Assembly: GCA_958496175.1 (NCBI GenBank)
Contig: OY292276.1
Coordinates: forward strand, 60,029,080-60,093,079
Length of the DNA stretch: 64,000 bases
Source: Sisyra terminalis
Lineage: Eukaryota; Arthropoda; Insecta; Neuroptera; Sisyridae
Reading direction: 5' to 3'
Shown here: positions 10,621 through 21,625 of the stretch, one piece after another
How positions within the stretch are numbered: the first letter of the stretch is position 1
Layout of the letters: every line of letters starts with the position of its first letter
Notes under the pieces: model-generated
The model's database searches: none
Told to the model about the DNA's origin: nothing
Seen by the model: the letters and a program-made list of their open reading frames with translations, nothing else
Program-made: the position numbers and the translations under genes

Positions 10621-11253
10621 TGTAAAAATTACCAAAAAACATTCTTTTATCGCGTACGCTGCGAAATCTATTGGTTTTAGAACAAAATAATGTAGTACAA
10701 TTTTGTAGAACATATCATTATCTACAAAAAATAGACCAACAGCACATGTCTCACTATTATAGTTATGTCACAATAAGTGTTTTTTCATTTTAAAAAATAT
10801 ATATAAATGCCACCGCTATAAAAGCTCTTTTATTTATACTTTGGGATTCATTAATAATAAAAGTAGCAGTATTAAAGCATTTCCATTGAAATGATTGAGC
10901 TTTGGTTTTAACTTCATATTTATGCAGACAGGCTGGCGCAAAAGCGGTGAAGGAATTGTGATCATTCACAAAATGGTTGACTATAATTCACTAATTGGTG
11001 TTAATTTTTTTTTACACCAAGTACGAAATTTAACATCTTTTAAATATCTTCCACTTTACACATATACCACTCTAGGATTTTCAATAGCCCAGAAGCTACG
11101 GTTTTGATTATTAATCTTTCCATTTTAGCGGAAATCTTAGCTTTGTCGGATATAATCAAAAAATCCATAGAGTTGTTTTCTTTTCTTGCTAATTGTTGAA
11201 GTTTTAGTCCATAGTTTAGTCTTCGGGGATAATCTGCAGGATATAATTTCTGA
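10621..11253. other. Intergenic DNA, no gene seen
   Basis: Short frames only; no recognisable element. Confidence 0.5.
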
Positions 11254-11366
11254 GGCATTTCATACGAAGAATTTTGAAATTTGGAACAGTCGGAAGATAT
11301 GTACGAATTTCTTCTGGCTACGTCACGGACCGCATGAGGCCACCTGTGTATTTTATAAACCTTGAG
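11254..11366 (-). mobile_element. Short Mutator-like MITE (copy 2, partial)
   Basis: Minus-orientation copy ending CACCTGTGTATTTTATAAACCTTG, with TTCATACGAAGAATTTTGAAA and GAATTTCTTCTGGCTACGTC. One end is missing compared with the 150-bp copies. Confidence 0.6.
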
Positions 11367-11374
11367 CAAGTATT

Positions 11375-11690
11375 ACAAAAAAGGTCTTTAATAAATTTGT
11401 CATTGGTCCAACCGATTAATTGGTAATGAAAAATCAAACTTTTAGAATCTAAATTTTAACAAAATTAAGGTTGGAAAAAGGGGGAATAAAGGGAGGGTGC
11501 AGTTCAAAAACCCCTCTTACCCTTGTGTACCTAAACTAATTGTATTTATCCCCAAAAAAGGTTGTTTAAACTTGTATTTAAAGAAATAGTCCCCAATCCC
11601 CATGCATTTATAAACTCAAATGTATAGGCAACCAGCGAAACTCACTTGTATAACCATTTGCCTATACGACTTACTCTTCTTATGTATGAT
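11375..11690 (+). repeat. Dispersed repeat R3 (copy b)
   Basis: Aligns with 10,100-10,435 through the CCCCTCTTACCCTTGTGTACC block and the GTATAGGCAACCAGCGAAAC / CATTTGCCTATACGACTTAC hairpin. Confidence 0.65.
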
Positions 11691-11863
11691 AAAGATTTAA
11701 AGATTTATTTAGGATTTACGGACTATAAATCAAAACAAATCAATTGCGGAGGAGAGAGGATTGCCCAATTTAAAAAAAAAAACAAGGCCTCCTTGACAAA
11801 TATTACCCTCAAAATCACACCCTTGAAAAACTATGTTTAAAGGCAAATCATGATAGTAATTAT

Positions 11864-12821
11864 TAGATTGGGCTAGAAAACTTTTTTTTTTTTGGAAAAG
11901 TCTATCAAAAATTTTGGTCAAGGTGACAAAAAAAAATATCCGGAAAGTTTGAGCCCTTAATAATAAATATTAAGAGGTCTATCATCTTTAATTTCGATTT
12001 TTTATATGTGCTTTGATTTTTGCGTCAATGCTGCAAAACTATCCAGGTAAAATAATTTATCAGCACATATATTTATAGAAAATTAAATTCCCTACAAAAA
12101 ATGTTTCTTTGAAAATTTTTGCCAGACATGTCGTTTCCGAATAATCAAGCTTCAGACATTGATATAATTTTTAGATTTATCTTGTTTTTTTGGGAATTTT
12201 GTAACTAACGAACAAATTAATATATTGAAATGAATAATTAAGATTCTTGAAGGGAATTTAATGCTCTACAAAAAAGGTGTCTTAACGTTTTTACATAAAA
12301 TCCCTTTTTCAAAAGTTATTCAACAATAATTTAATATTTCATTCAACTTTAATTGTGAATAACTTTTGAAAAAGTGATTTTATGTAAAAATGTTACGAGA
12401 CCTTTTTTGTAGAGCATTAAATTCCCTTCAAGAATCTATACTGTTCACTTCTATATATGTAATTGTTCGTTAGTTAGAAAATTCTAAAATAAAGAAGACA
12501 AATCTAAAAATTTTATCAATGTCTGAAGCTTGATTATTTGGAAACGGTGTGCCTGGCAAAAATTTTCAAAAAGACCTTTTTTGTAGGGAATTTAATTTTG
12601 TATAAATATATGGGCAAATAAATTTTTTTACCTCAAGAGTTTGATAGCATTGACGCAAAAATCAAAGCACAAAGGAAAAATCGAAATTAAATATGATAGA
12701 CCTCTTAATATTAATATTAAAGGGTTAAAGCTTCCCGATATATTTTTTTGTCCCCTTGAACAATATTTTTGATATACTTTTCAAAAAAAAAAAAAATAGT
12801 AGATTTTTTTGGCCCAGTCTA
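11864..12821. mobile_element. Long foldback element A (hAT-like) with perfect 8-bp target duplication
   Basis: The whole 958 bp is a near-complete inverted repeat centred near 12,340. The ends read TAGATTGGGCTAG on the left and the complement of TAGACTGGGCC on the right. The arms mirror each other throughout (for example GAAGGGAATTTAATGCTCTAC near 12,250 and its complement near 12,410; CAAAAGTTATTCA at 12,310 and TGAATAACTTTTG at 12,356). The flanks are identical: GTAATTAT at 11,856-11,863 and again at 12,822-12,829. An 8-bp duplication and a TAG.. terminus fit the hAT superfamily. There is no coding capacity; a transcript would fold into a hairpin of nearly 480 bp. Confidence 0.85.
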
Positions 12822-12979
12822 GTAATTATGGTACATTTTGAAAAAAAATTATATATTTACATAATATAAGTGCTTCCCCTGCCACCCCCTCACCACTCAA
12901 CCACGACCTATAAATACTATTTCATTCGTTAAAACGCACAACTATACCAATCGAATTATTTAATAACTTTCAAATACAT

Positions 12980-13050
12980 ATAGGCAATACGTATAGGCAA
13001 CCAGTACATCTTAAGTGTGCAAATATTTGCCTATACGATATGAGCATCAT
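12980..13050 (+). repeat. R3 terminal hairpin (copy c)
   Basis: CGTATAGGCAACCAG ... ATTTGCCTATACG: inverted ends with a loop of about 35 nt. Followed within 20 bp by a short copy of R1. Confidence 0.6.
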
Positions 13051-13070
13051 ATTTTATTTTATGCTACCAA

Positions 13071-13590
13071 TATTATAAAGAGGAAGGACTTGATTGTTTA
13101 TTTACTACTCGACAGATTTTAAAAATTCTTTCACATTTTTCTTAATTTTTTGGCAGTTTTTATGCCCAATCGAAAAAACCAATGGACAAATCAATTTTTT
13201 TCACATAACCTTTCTTCTTAAGCGTACAAAAACCCTCATTTTTTATACGAACAATTTTTTTATTCGACCAACACTTTAGGAGTTATCACTATTTTTTGGT
13301 TCCTTATTTTTTTTTTTTTTGATCAGCACGCCACTGATGTGGCCAAATACAAAAGACAGCCGAAACCGATTGTTTTCAAACTAAAAAAATCTATTTCCAC
13401 CCTAAAACTAAATAGATCGAAATTTTTCCAACCCCCAACTCACAAATCCTATCCAATAATAAGGGACGAAACCACCTGTTTGATTAATTAATTAGTTGAA
13501 ATTTCCACGATGATTCAGACGAAAATTATATCCCCGATTAGTTGTACTATTTGAACTATAGTATGATTCAAAAGTCTTTTAACTTGTGGT
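13071..13590 (+). repeat. R1 fragment followed by R2 (copy b)
   Basis: 13,071-13,125 carries TATTATAAAGAGGAAGGACT (R1). From about 13,130 the sequence aligns with 7500-8010 (R2) as far as GATTAGTTGTACTATTTGAA. Confidence 0.6.
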
Positions 13591-13675
13591 TCCTTTCACA
13601 GTTTAAAGGGACATCTTCAAGAAATAAATCGAACCTGTTAACAATGGACACCCTTTATAATAAAGTTGATTAAGT

Positions 13676-13827
13676 TCAAGATTTATAAAATACACAGTTG
13701 ACCTCATGCGCTACGTGATGTGTCCAGAAAAAATTCGTACATATCGTCAGACTGATTGAAATTTCAAAATTCTTCGAATGACGTTATTTTTTTTTAATGA
13801 GGCAACCTGTGTAATTTATAAACCTTG
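13676..13827 (+). mobile_element. Short Mutator-like MITE (copy 3) with perfect 9-bp target duplication
   Basis: 152 bp with ends CAAGATTTATAAAATACACA and TGTGTAATTTATAAACCTTG. It is flanked by GATTAAGTT at 13,667-13,675 and again at 13,828-13,836. A 9-bp duplication is typical of Mutator-like elements. This is the best-defined copy of the family. Confidence 0.82.
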
Positions 13828-13839
13828 GATTAAGTTGAC

Positions 13840-14290
13840 CGGTTAGATGACTTTTGATAAGTTGTTCTATTTGAACTCTAAAATGATTCAAAAGTCTCTT
13901 GACACATGTTCCCCAACTTTATATCTTGTTAAAGGCAATTTATGTTATTGATTATAGTATGCTTTGAAAAAATATATCCTTAGCATAAAGAATGCTTCCC
14001 CCATCACCCCTTTTCCCCCGTTTCGATGTTTTAATACTTTCATGTGCATTACGAATAAAAATCGGTTTAAGCTAAAAAATGATTCAAAAGTCTCTTTACA
14101 AATGTTCCCCAACTTTATATCCCGTTAAAGACAATTTATGTTATTGATTATAGTATGCTTTGAAAAATTATAGCCTTAGGATAAAGAACACTTCCCCCAT
14201 CATCTCTTACCTCCCCCCGTTCCGGTTTTTTAATACTTTCATGTGCATTAAGAATAAAAATCGGTTTAGTTATTGAGGTCTAGAGAAATT
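13840..14290 (+). repeat. Two-copy tandem repeat, unit about 200 bp
   Basis: AAAATGATTCAAAAGTCTCTT occurs near 13,880 and 14,080, each followed by ATGTTCCCCAACTTTATATC, TTATGTTATTGATTATAGTA and TTTTAATACTTTCATGTGCA. The copies are about 90 percent alike by eye. Non-coding. A C-run follows at about 14,300. Confidence 0.7.
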
Positions 14291-14552
14291 TTACTCCACT
14301 CCCCCCCCCCCCTTTGTTACAACCATCATTGTTTGACTAGAAAAATTTAAGGCTCTGGATACAGCCCTGATCAAAACAACAGGTGTCATTAATCCAGCTT
14401 GAAAGACCAAAAATAGAATTGGAATTTAAAAATAAAATTGCGATTTTTTTTCATTAATCATTTACAAATAAAGACAATAGCGCAAATAATGCAATTAGAG
14501 GTGCAATAAAACGATAATTGGTAAAATTTCAAGCAAATATTCGTAATTAACA

Positions 14553-14559
14553 TATAAAA
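14553..14559 (+). promoter_or_regulatory. TATA box of paralogue 3
   Basis: TATAAAA lies 46 bp before the ATG at 14,599, the same arrangement as in the sister genes. Confidence 0.55.
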
Positions 14560-14598
14560 TGGTAACAAAAGCGGTTTAGGGGAATTTTTTTTTCGAAA

Positions 14599-15574
14599 AT
14601 GTATGCGGGAAACTCAATTCTAGTTGTTCTGATCGTCTGCGGATTGTTTGCGGTAAGAATTGATTTTGATCGATAGATTATAGATCTATGATCTATAATT
14701 TTTTTTTTTGTAGAAAGGTGAGGGCCAATGTAGTTCTTACGAGACGGTAACCATGCCGAAAATAGCGGTGGCCCAATCGAAAATCTTTTCCGATCCAATG
14801 GGGGCGATATCGGAGTATGATCAACTAGCATGTCCAGGTTCGTGCCACCATCAGGTGGCCCAATTTTTGGTGGCCACCCAAAAATCTTTTAACGTCAGCA
14901 TTATCGATTTACAACTGCTGATCGAGGAAGCCGGCCAACATATCACCGCCATTTTACAGAGCCACCTCGAAAATACGGATCCAAAGTTGGCGCCAACGTT
15001 GGTCCTGTTTCTCAACGGTTTTCTAGGTGGCGTTTCCAAGGCCAACTATTTTCTTTGCGATGCATCGCAAGCGATTAACGAAGCGATAAATTCGGCGGTG
15101 CCCACAATGACGAATCAGTCGTTCGAATGTTATGGAAATCTGCGAAAAATGATCAATTGTGCCGTCGAGCACAACGACCACGTGGGGGGTACCCAGGTCC
15201 AGGCCCAAATTGCCGGATGCATGCAAAAAGCCATGGCAGTGCTGATCACCGCCTTTCATTCGTTTCTCTCCATTTTGGATTCGTTTAAAAGTGGAATTCC
15301 CCAGATTATGGTCGACGTGTACGATTGCCTGGTGATTTCGGAGCAGAACTGCGATCTGTTGGTAATGCTGGAAACTAGCAAGTGCGTTACGCATGTGCAA
15401 ACCGAGGCGGTGCGGAATTTTTTGGTACTAGTGGGGAACGCCAGCGTGGCCGTACCGGATTTGGTCGCGAAAATTCAAATGACAACCACGAATTTACAAA
15501 AATGTGGTTCCTTTTACGTGGACAAATACCGCAGTGAATTGAGCCCCGAATATAATCATTGTTCTAGAAGTTAA
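14599..15574 (+). CDS. Secreted cysteine-containing protein, paralogue 3
   Basis: Exon 1 (14,599-14,652) encodes an 18-residue signal peptide, MYAGNSILVVLIVCGLFA. A 61-bp phase-0 intron precedes exon 2 (14,714-15,574), for 304 residues. It is the closest relative of paralogue 2: both share ACPG.CH.QVAQFLVATQKS, TDPKLAPTL, SFKS, YDCLVISE and LQKCG.FYV.KYR. Cysteines: GQCSS, LACPGSC, FLCDASQ, ECYGN, INCAVEH, GCMQKAM, YDCLV, NCDLL, SKCVTH, LQKCGS and HCSRS. Relative to paralogue 2 it has an extra Cys (NCDLL against NSDLL) and lacks one of the two N-terminal Cys. Intact and balanced in codon use; function unknown. A possible AATAAA lies near 15,735. Confidence 0.88.
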
Positions 15575-16248
15575 GTTTGTTGGTTTTTTGGTTATTTATT
15601 AAAAAAAAAAAAAACTAAAGTTGGTCTTCAATTTTTCCCCTTTTTTTTCCCCTTGAAATTGATGTATTTCTTAAGATTTTCGTTTGTTCGTGTAAAATCC
15701 TCGTTTGTTAATACTTAAATTGTTGTATTTTTTAAATAAAAACCCAAAAACAAAAAAAAAATGCCTTATGTACAGGAAAATAAAACTTATTATTATGTTT
15801 CATCCCTTAAATATGGAATATTTTAACACCTGAAGGTGGTGATTTCTATTCATACAATTTGTTTTATAATAATCAAAGTTTGATATATTATTAAGTTTGT
15901 AATCGGAAAAACTTAAAATTCCCTCAATTTTTTTGGGAATTTAAAACATTGAAATTATTATTTATTTTCGTTTGTTCGAAAAGAATTGTCGTTTGTTAAA
16001 TCGATTAGTTTTCGATATAAATTTAGCGTTATTACAAGTGCCAAGTGATTTATTGATCAACAAGCAATTAGTATGACTAATAGACTGATGATATAAACAG
16101 GTGGTATAAGCAAGGCGATGGAGGAGGGGGAGAGGTAAAAAAATCGTCCACCTGAAAGTTGAACTTCTTAATATGAAAGTTTTTCCCAAAATAGGTTATT
16201 GCCTTACACTTGTTTCCCCCAAACAATAACAGAGAGCGTTACTGTTTG
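15575..16248. other. 3' flank and intergenic DNA
   Basis: AT-rich, with poly-A and poly-T tracts and no further gene. The frame at 15,962-16,189 on the minus strand shows no domain. Confidence 0.5.
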
Positions 16249-16349
16249 TACAATATATAGAATATATTGTGGTCCAATTTATGTAGTGTAATTTAATATA
16301 AAAATCATAACATTAATTGGACCACAATATATTCTATATATTGTATAAA
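16249..16349. repeat. Small hairpin, Penelope-like end fragment pair
   Basis: TACAATATATAGAATATATT near 16,249 is repeated inverted near 16,330-16,349, with GTGGTCCAAT/ATTGGACCAC inside: a 30-bp stem and a loop of about 40 nt. The same words bound repeats at 45,940, 47,545, 55,655, 56,066 and 56,420. Confidence 0.65.
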
Positions 16350-16356
16350 CAGTATA

Positions 16357-17295
16357 GTAATTCAAAAAAAAATGATGAAATTTTTTTCTTAATTATATCG
16401 AAAATATTGTTGGGAATGGCGAAAAAAAAATCTGTGAAAGTTTAAGCTCTTAATATTAAGAGGTGCACAATCGCAAATTTCGATTTTCCATTTAAATAAC
16501 ATGGGAACAATATTCTCGTGCACTTTGGAATTTTATAGCTCACGTTGGTGAGAATATTTCGGAATGGCCAAGATATATTCTTGTAGAAAATTGAACGATC
16601 TACAAAAAAGGTCTCGAGCAAGTTTTTGATATATTTATTCCTTCAAAAGTTATTCGAGGTCAAAGTTGAACTAAAGAGAAATTTTAATATTTTTTCAATT
16701 TTTTGACGCAACTATCAATTTTATGAGAAAATTTTATAGGACATTTTTTGTAGAGCACTTTTTTGTCTATAACTTAGCTACATAAAAGTTTTTGATATTT
16801 TTCACAGGTCCTAAGTTATTTACATTAAACTGAAAATTCCCTGAACTATTATAGTTTTAAAATATTTTTTTTTTATTTTAATTAAATAACTTAGGACCTG
16901 TGAAAAATATCAAAAACTTTTATGGAGATAAGTTATAGGAAAGAAAGTGCTCTACAAAAAATTTTCTATAAAATTTTCTCATAAAATTGATGGTTGCGTC
17001 AAAAAATTGAAAAAAAAATTAAAATTTCTCTTTAGTTCAACTTTGACCGCGAATAACTTTTGAAGGAATAAATATATCAAAAATTTGTTGGAGACTTTTT
17101 TTGTAGATCGTTCAATTTTCTACAAGAATATTCCTTGGTCATTCCGAAATATTGTCACCAACGTGAGCTATAAAATTCCAAAGTGCAAGAGAATATTGTT
17201 TCCATGTTATTTAAATGGAAAATCGAAATTTGCGATGCGGCACCTCTTAATATTAATATTAAGAGCTTAAACTTTCACAGCTTTTTTTTGTCATT
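16357..17295. mobile_element. Long foldback element B (copy 1)
   Basis: Inverted repeat centred near 16,852: CAGGTCCTAAGTTATTTA at 16,805 mirrors TAAATAACTTAGGACCTG at 16,883, and the arms extend out to GTGAAAGTTTAAGCTCTTAA (16,434) and its complement (about 17,260). The left end TAGTAATTCAAAAAAAA resembles the TAGACTGATTCAAA terminus of the larger copy at 46,060. The right terminus is worn or missing and I see no target duplication. No coding capacity. The arms contain a GATCTACAAAAAAGGTCTC box shared with element A. Confidence 0.75.
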
Positions 17296-19034
17296 AAAAA
17301 GAATTAATTAAATTTTCGGCGAAAAAAACAAATTCAAAGGTTTAAAAATTTTCAGGGCCAAGATCAAAGCCAATGTTTGCTATAATTTAACAAGGGGTTG
17401 CTTTCAGTGAAGGGGGATGCGGAAGAATTTTAAATAAGTAATCTATGTTTCAAAAAAAAAAAAAAAATTAAACTAAAGTAGAGTTGTAACCCTAACAGTG
17501 CCTTTTTTGATGGAGAGCAGGAAGGAGTTGAGGGGGAGGCTATTAGACCAATTTCCTCATTACCCTGTGTAAACAAAAAAGCGTGACACACCTGTTGATC
17601 AAAAATTTTAAAAAAATTTGATCACAATTTTTATTTCATAATTCTCCGATTTTCTTTTAAAACAGAAAAAAAAACCCTAAAGAATTTTAAAAGTTTAATT
17701 ACATTGCACTTCTTTGGTTGGGATCCCACCTGTTCTTTCTCTTTAATTTTAGGGATGAAATTTCGACCAAAAGTTTTTAATATTTGACGAAAAAGTCCAA
17801 TTTGAAAATTTCTTAAATTTACGTTTATAGAAAATTGCCAAAAAACAAGGGAATCACGTAAATGTTGGCCTCTCGTTTTAGACTACCGTCTACCGGTAAT
17901 GGTTAAATGCGAGGTGAGGAGGGGTAAAAGGTTAAAAAAAAACATCAATCTTGGTAAATTTTCTAGTACATTGGTTCAATTTTTATAATAATTTCAACGT
18001 TTTCCTCCTTGTCTAACGGTAAAAGCCGTGAGGGGGAGAAAAAAGACGACTGTAGAGGTACCCTAGTCCTAAACTATCTTAGTTTAGTAGTTTTTTAAAC
18101 TTTCATACTTGAACCCCTACTATAACCAAAAGTTTCGGATTACATTGGTCGTTATAATTCTGTTAAAAAATCGATATATATAGAATTATCGTTTACTATT
18201 TTTTAATTATTATTTATTTTACTTCCAGTAGGCAATCCTAGGCAATTCCAGTGCATAGAACTGGAATATTGCAGTTGTAATGCAATGCACAATTGCATAC
18301 ATTTAAATCAGAGCAACAAAATTAAAAGTCACAAAGTTAAAAGATTTTTAAAACTGCTGCCATTTTATTTTTTTTAGAGATATTAAAAAACGGTCTTCGG
18401 CATGTAAAAGTTGAAGATTTGAACTATTATTTTTCCTCATTTACCCCGATATGTCCCTCCCCCCTTCCCCTTTTACAGCGCTTTGAAAAAGGATCTTCAA
18501 CAAAAATGAGGAGGCAAACGGGAGACCGGAGTTTTCTCGGAAACCGGAAGTCGGATCATGATTTTCCAAAGAATGTAGGTTTATTGGTAATGCGTCTTCT
18601 TGGTACTGAACCTCGAAAATCCGAAAAACAGTGAAAATTCACAAAATGGCGCGACTTTGAACAAAAAAGTTAAAAAAAAAACGACCTCTTTTGGACCTTC
18701 CCCCTGTCCCACTTTGAGGGAGGGGGAGGTTTGGTCAATTTCAGAGGTTCAGTACCAGGAAGACGTGTTGAACTATAACACTCTCCAGTTTCAAGTCAAT
18801 CCGTCGGATAGTTTCGGAGAAATTTTGTCTCCCAGTTTTAAAAAGTTGTCGAGAAAAAGTTTTTTTAAGATATTTTTTTATGTTATTATCAATTTATTTA
18901 ATTTTTATCAGTGAAAATACGTTAGTCAGCTATTTCAATCCTTTTAACACGTTATTCTTGAATGTTATAAGAAGACATTTATGGGAAAAAAAAAAATCGA
19001 ATTTTTTTTTTCTGACGGTGATCCACCCTTAAAT
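17296..19034. other. Intergenic DNA, no gene seen
   Basis: AT-rich with G-rich patches. Frames at 18,419-18,634 and 18,600-18,914 overlap in different frames and show no domain. Nothing further assigned. Confidence 0.5.
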
Positions 19035-19235
19035 AAATATTTTTTAGGGGGCCCAAGGGCCCCTTTTACCCTTTTATATTTCTACTCATGGAATTAATCC
19101 TGTAAAACAAAGGGGTGAAACTTTTAAGTCAAGAAATACCCCCACGCATTTAACAACCGCAAGCATAGGCAACCCGTGAAACATATATGTACAAACATTT
19201 GCCTATACGATATGCGCATCTTATGTTTACTTCTA
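19035..19235 (+). repeat. Dispersed repeat R3 (copy d, 3' part)
   Basis: CCCTTTTACCCTTTTATATT leads to AGCATAGGCAACCCGTGAAA ... CATTTGCCTATACGATATGC, matching the R3 hairpin ends at 10.4, 11.6 and 13.0 kb. Confidence 0.55.
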
Positions 19236-19531
19236 ATTCCAATTTCGGTGATATATATGTACAAATTTTGTTTGTAGAATAAATTTTAAACGTAAAGCGT
19301 TAACAATTAAATTAAACAATTATTTCTCTCAAGTGCAAAAATGCATGGTGGACTGGCAAATCGTTGACATTTTCTTGTCAATTTGACGTTAAACATCTGA
19401 CGCATCTGTCATTGTTTTGACGAACTAACCTAATTTTGTATTTGCGTAATTTTTTTTTTTTATTTTCAACCTCAATGTGCCCACATTTTTTTCGTGATTT
19501 CTGTTGAATTTGTGCTCGATTCTTTACACAA

Positions 19532-20353
19532 ATGTCGACGACAACATCGAAAAATTCGAAAAAACTTCACATCTGTAAATCCCCACAACTCAAATCATGG
19601 ATGCTCTCGATAGGTATACGTAAAAATAATTCCATGGGACCAATAATTTACTGTTTTTTTTTTTAGGGTTTATGGTGTTCGGGATATCGTTTGGTACGTT
19701 GGGAACCGTAAACAATGTTATTTTCAACGGCCTATTTATTTTCCTGAGCTTTTTCTTGGGCTTGTTTAGTCTGGACGTATGGGAAGTAAGTACCCCCATC
19801 CACTAGGGTTTTTTGATATTTTTTTGATTTAACCAATAAAATTTTGCGTTGTTCTAGGATATTGTGTTGGACAATGATTCCGAGAAGGTAATTCTCGCGA
19901 AATCCACATGGCTGGACCGGCTACTATGTCGTTTCTCCCCGAAAAACACCACGATCATCCCCATCGAGGAAATCACCCACGTGTCAATCGACCACCAAAA
20001 AGGCGTCATCCTTGAGTTGCGCAGCAACCAAACTATTCCAATATTTAAAAATAGGTATCCCAAATCAACAAAAGTCCCCTAAAATAATTTTTATCCAACC
20101 AAAATCTGTTAGTTTTAGCGAAAAGTATTCCCAACTCCAGGAACACCGCACGGCGATCAGCACGTTTTTGCACCTGGAACGAATAGAATTGTGGAGTCGC
20201 AACTATCCCCTGGAACTATTCGAGGACCTGACGGAAATGTTCTACAGCGAACAATTGGACGAACAGCTGCAGGACTTCGAGACCGCCAAGCTGGCCAATG
20301 TCGGGTGCCGGAATGCCATCAATGTGATCACAAGACGAGGCGATGATACTTAA
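19532..20353 (+). CDS. CYBC1: Cytochrome b-245 chaperone 1 (EROS/CYBC1) homologue
   Basis: Four exons: 19,532-19,613, 19,667-19,785, 19,858-20,054 and 20,113-20,353, all GT-AG, with introns of 53-72 bp. The phases join without a stop and give about 212 residues. A second acceptor 6 bp downstream (20,119) keeps the frame and would drop two residues. Order: a basic N-terminus with SKKLHI and LKSW, two hydrophobic segments near residues 23-42 and 45-62, then LDVWEDIVLD and KVILAKSTWLDRLL, and a C-terminal helical part. This matches the vertebrate EROS layout (KLHLK-like start, two membrane spans, LEDWEEAIFD, KVVL). EROS is an ER chaperone for the NOX2 flavocytochrome in vertebrates; the insect role is unknown. 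A shorter start at 19,597 (MDALDR) does not keep frame with exon 2. Confidence 0.85.
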
Positions 20354-21229
20354 TCGAACCGGGAAATCAGTCCGACCACTTGTTAACAACTAATCCGCAT
20401 TTATTCCTTATTGAAAACAAATAATCCACTTATAAACAAAATGTGCCTTTTACCTATTATGATAAGATTGTGATGCATTTTTATATGTCCAACTAATATG
20501 TAGGTAGTAATATGTCGTTTGCAATTAATATTTAAGGCTTAGAATTTATATATATAAAAAAGATTGGAGAGATTTTTACAAAATGAATTAAGAGTCTTAG
20601 AAGTATATTATTTTTTTTATATAAATTGGCTGCTAGGGAAGATTTATTTTATAGTAACTAGAATTTATATTATTTTTTTTACTTACTAGTCCCTGTGAGT
20701 TACCTTTTCTTTATTGTATACATTAATGTCCTCGCATATATTTAAAGAAAATACATTTATTTTATTTCAATGAAAAACCATTTTTTTTCTTCCACTTTTA
20801 AAAGGCTACGCCCTTGATATATTGCCCAGAAAATATATCTAGTGTTTACTTGATTGGGCTATGCCCTTGATTATAGTTATACTGTGGTCAATTCTAAAAA
20901 TTCAACAACTTAAACCCTAAAAATTAACGATTTTATTCAAAATACAAGTATTTATTGAAAAAGTTTTAGAAAAAACAATTTTAAGTCTGAAGAAAATATT
21001 AATATATATTTTCAATTCTCAGCGATTTTGAATTAAAAGAATCTTATTATTATCTTTTATCAATAACTGCATTTAAATAAATAGAATAAGTGGAAACTTA
21101 TAGAAGTCAATGGTTAAAAAATGGGGGCAAATAATGTGCGTGGCATTTCGTAGTATATCTAATCACCGGCCATATTTATGTCTCGGTCCTTTTTTGTTAG
21201 ATGCATATCAGCTTTTCTATCGTCTATTG
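20354..21229. other. 3' flank and intergenic DNA
   Basis: AT-rich with several possible polyadenylation signals shortly after the CYBC1-like stop. No other feature recognised. Confidence 0.5.
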
Positions 21230-21452
21230 CATTGTTTCCTAACCTGTGTCCCCTGTGGACCCCTGGGGGTCCGCGAGCCTATGTTTGGAGGTCCGCGGTC
21301 CCATTGGAAAAAGTTTGTTTTGTTAATTTAATGAAGGAATAGTAAAATATAATATTGTCCGAAAATTGCACCTTTTTTCACTCAGGGGTGGTTCTTGGCA
21401 TTATGCTTGATTTCCTTGGCGGTCCGCGGCTGAAAACGGTTAGAAACCGCTG
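21230..21452 (+). mobile_element. hAT-type MITE with perfect 8-bp target duplication
   Basis: 223 bp with ends CATTGTTTCCTAACC and GGTTAGAAACCGCTG (imperfect inverted repeats of the CAGCGGTTCCTAACC type). It is flanked by GTCTATTG at 21,222-21,229 and 21,453-21,460. Inside are GGGGTCCGCG palindromic words and TTAATGAAGGAATAG. An 8-bp duplication and CA..TG ends fit hAT. No coding capacity. Confidence 0.85.
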
Positions 21453-21519
21453 GTCTATTGCTATTGCTTTAACGTCATCTTTTATTTTTTATTATAAACC
21501 AATTTATCATAGCTATCAT

Positions 21520-21625
21520 ATCTCTAGGGTTAATAAAAATCCGTAAATCGAGAAATACCAAATATTTGGTCAATCCAAGATTCGAACCTGACACCTATCA
21601 GTTTGAAGTGATACTAAAAAAAGGC
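21520..21625 (-). mobile_element. tRNA-derived SINE head (copy 2)
   Basis: On the minus strand GGTGTCAGGTTCGAATCTTG (B box) precedes a body ending TATTTCTCGATTTACGGATT, as in the copy at 6926. The A-box side is poorly preserved. Confidence 0.5.

Noticed and set aside
19597..19785. CYBC1-like start at 19,597
   Set aside because: It gives the wrong phase into exon 2 and loses the conserved N-terminal basic segment; the 19,532 start keeps frame.
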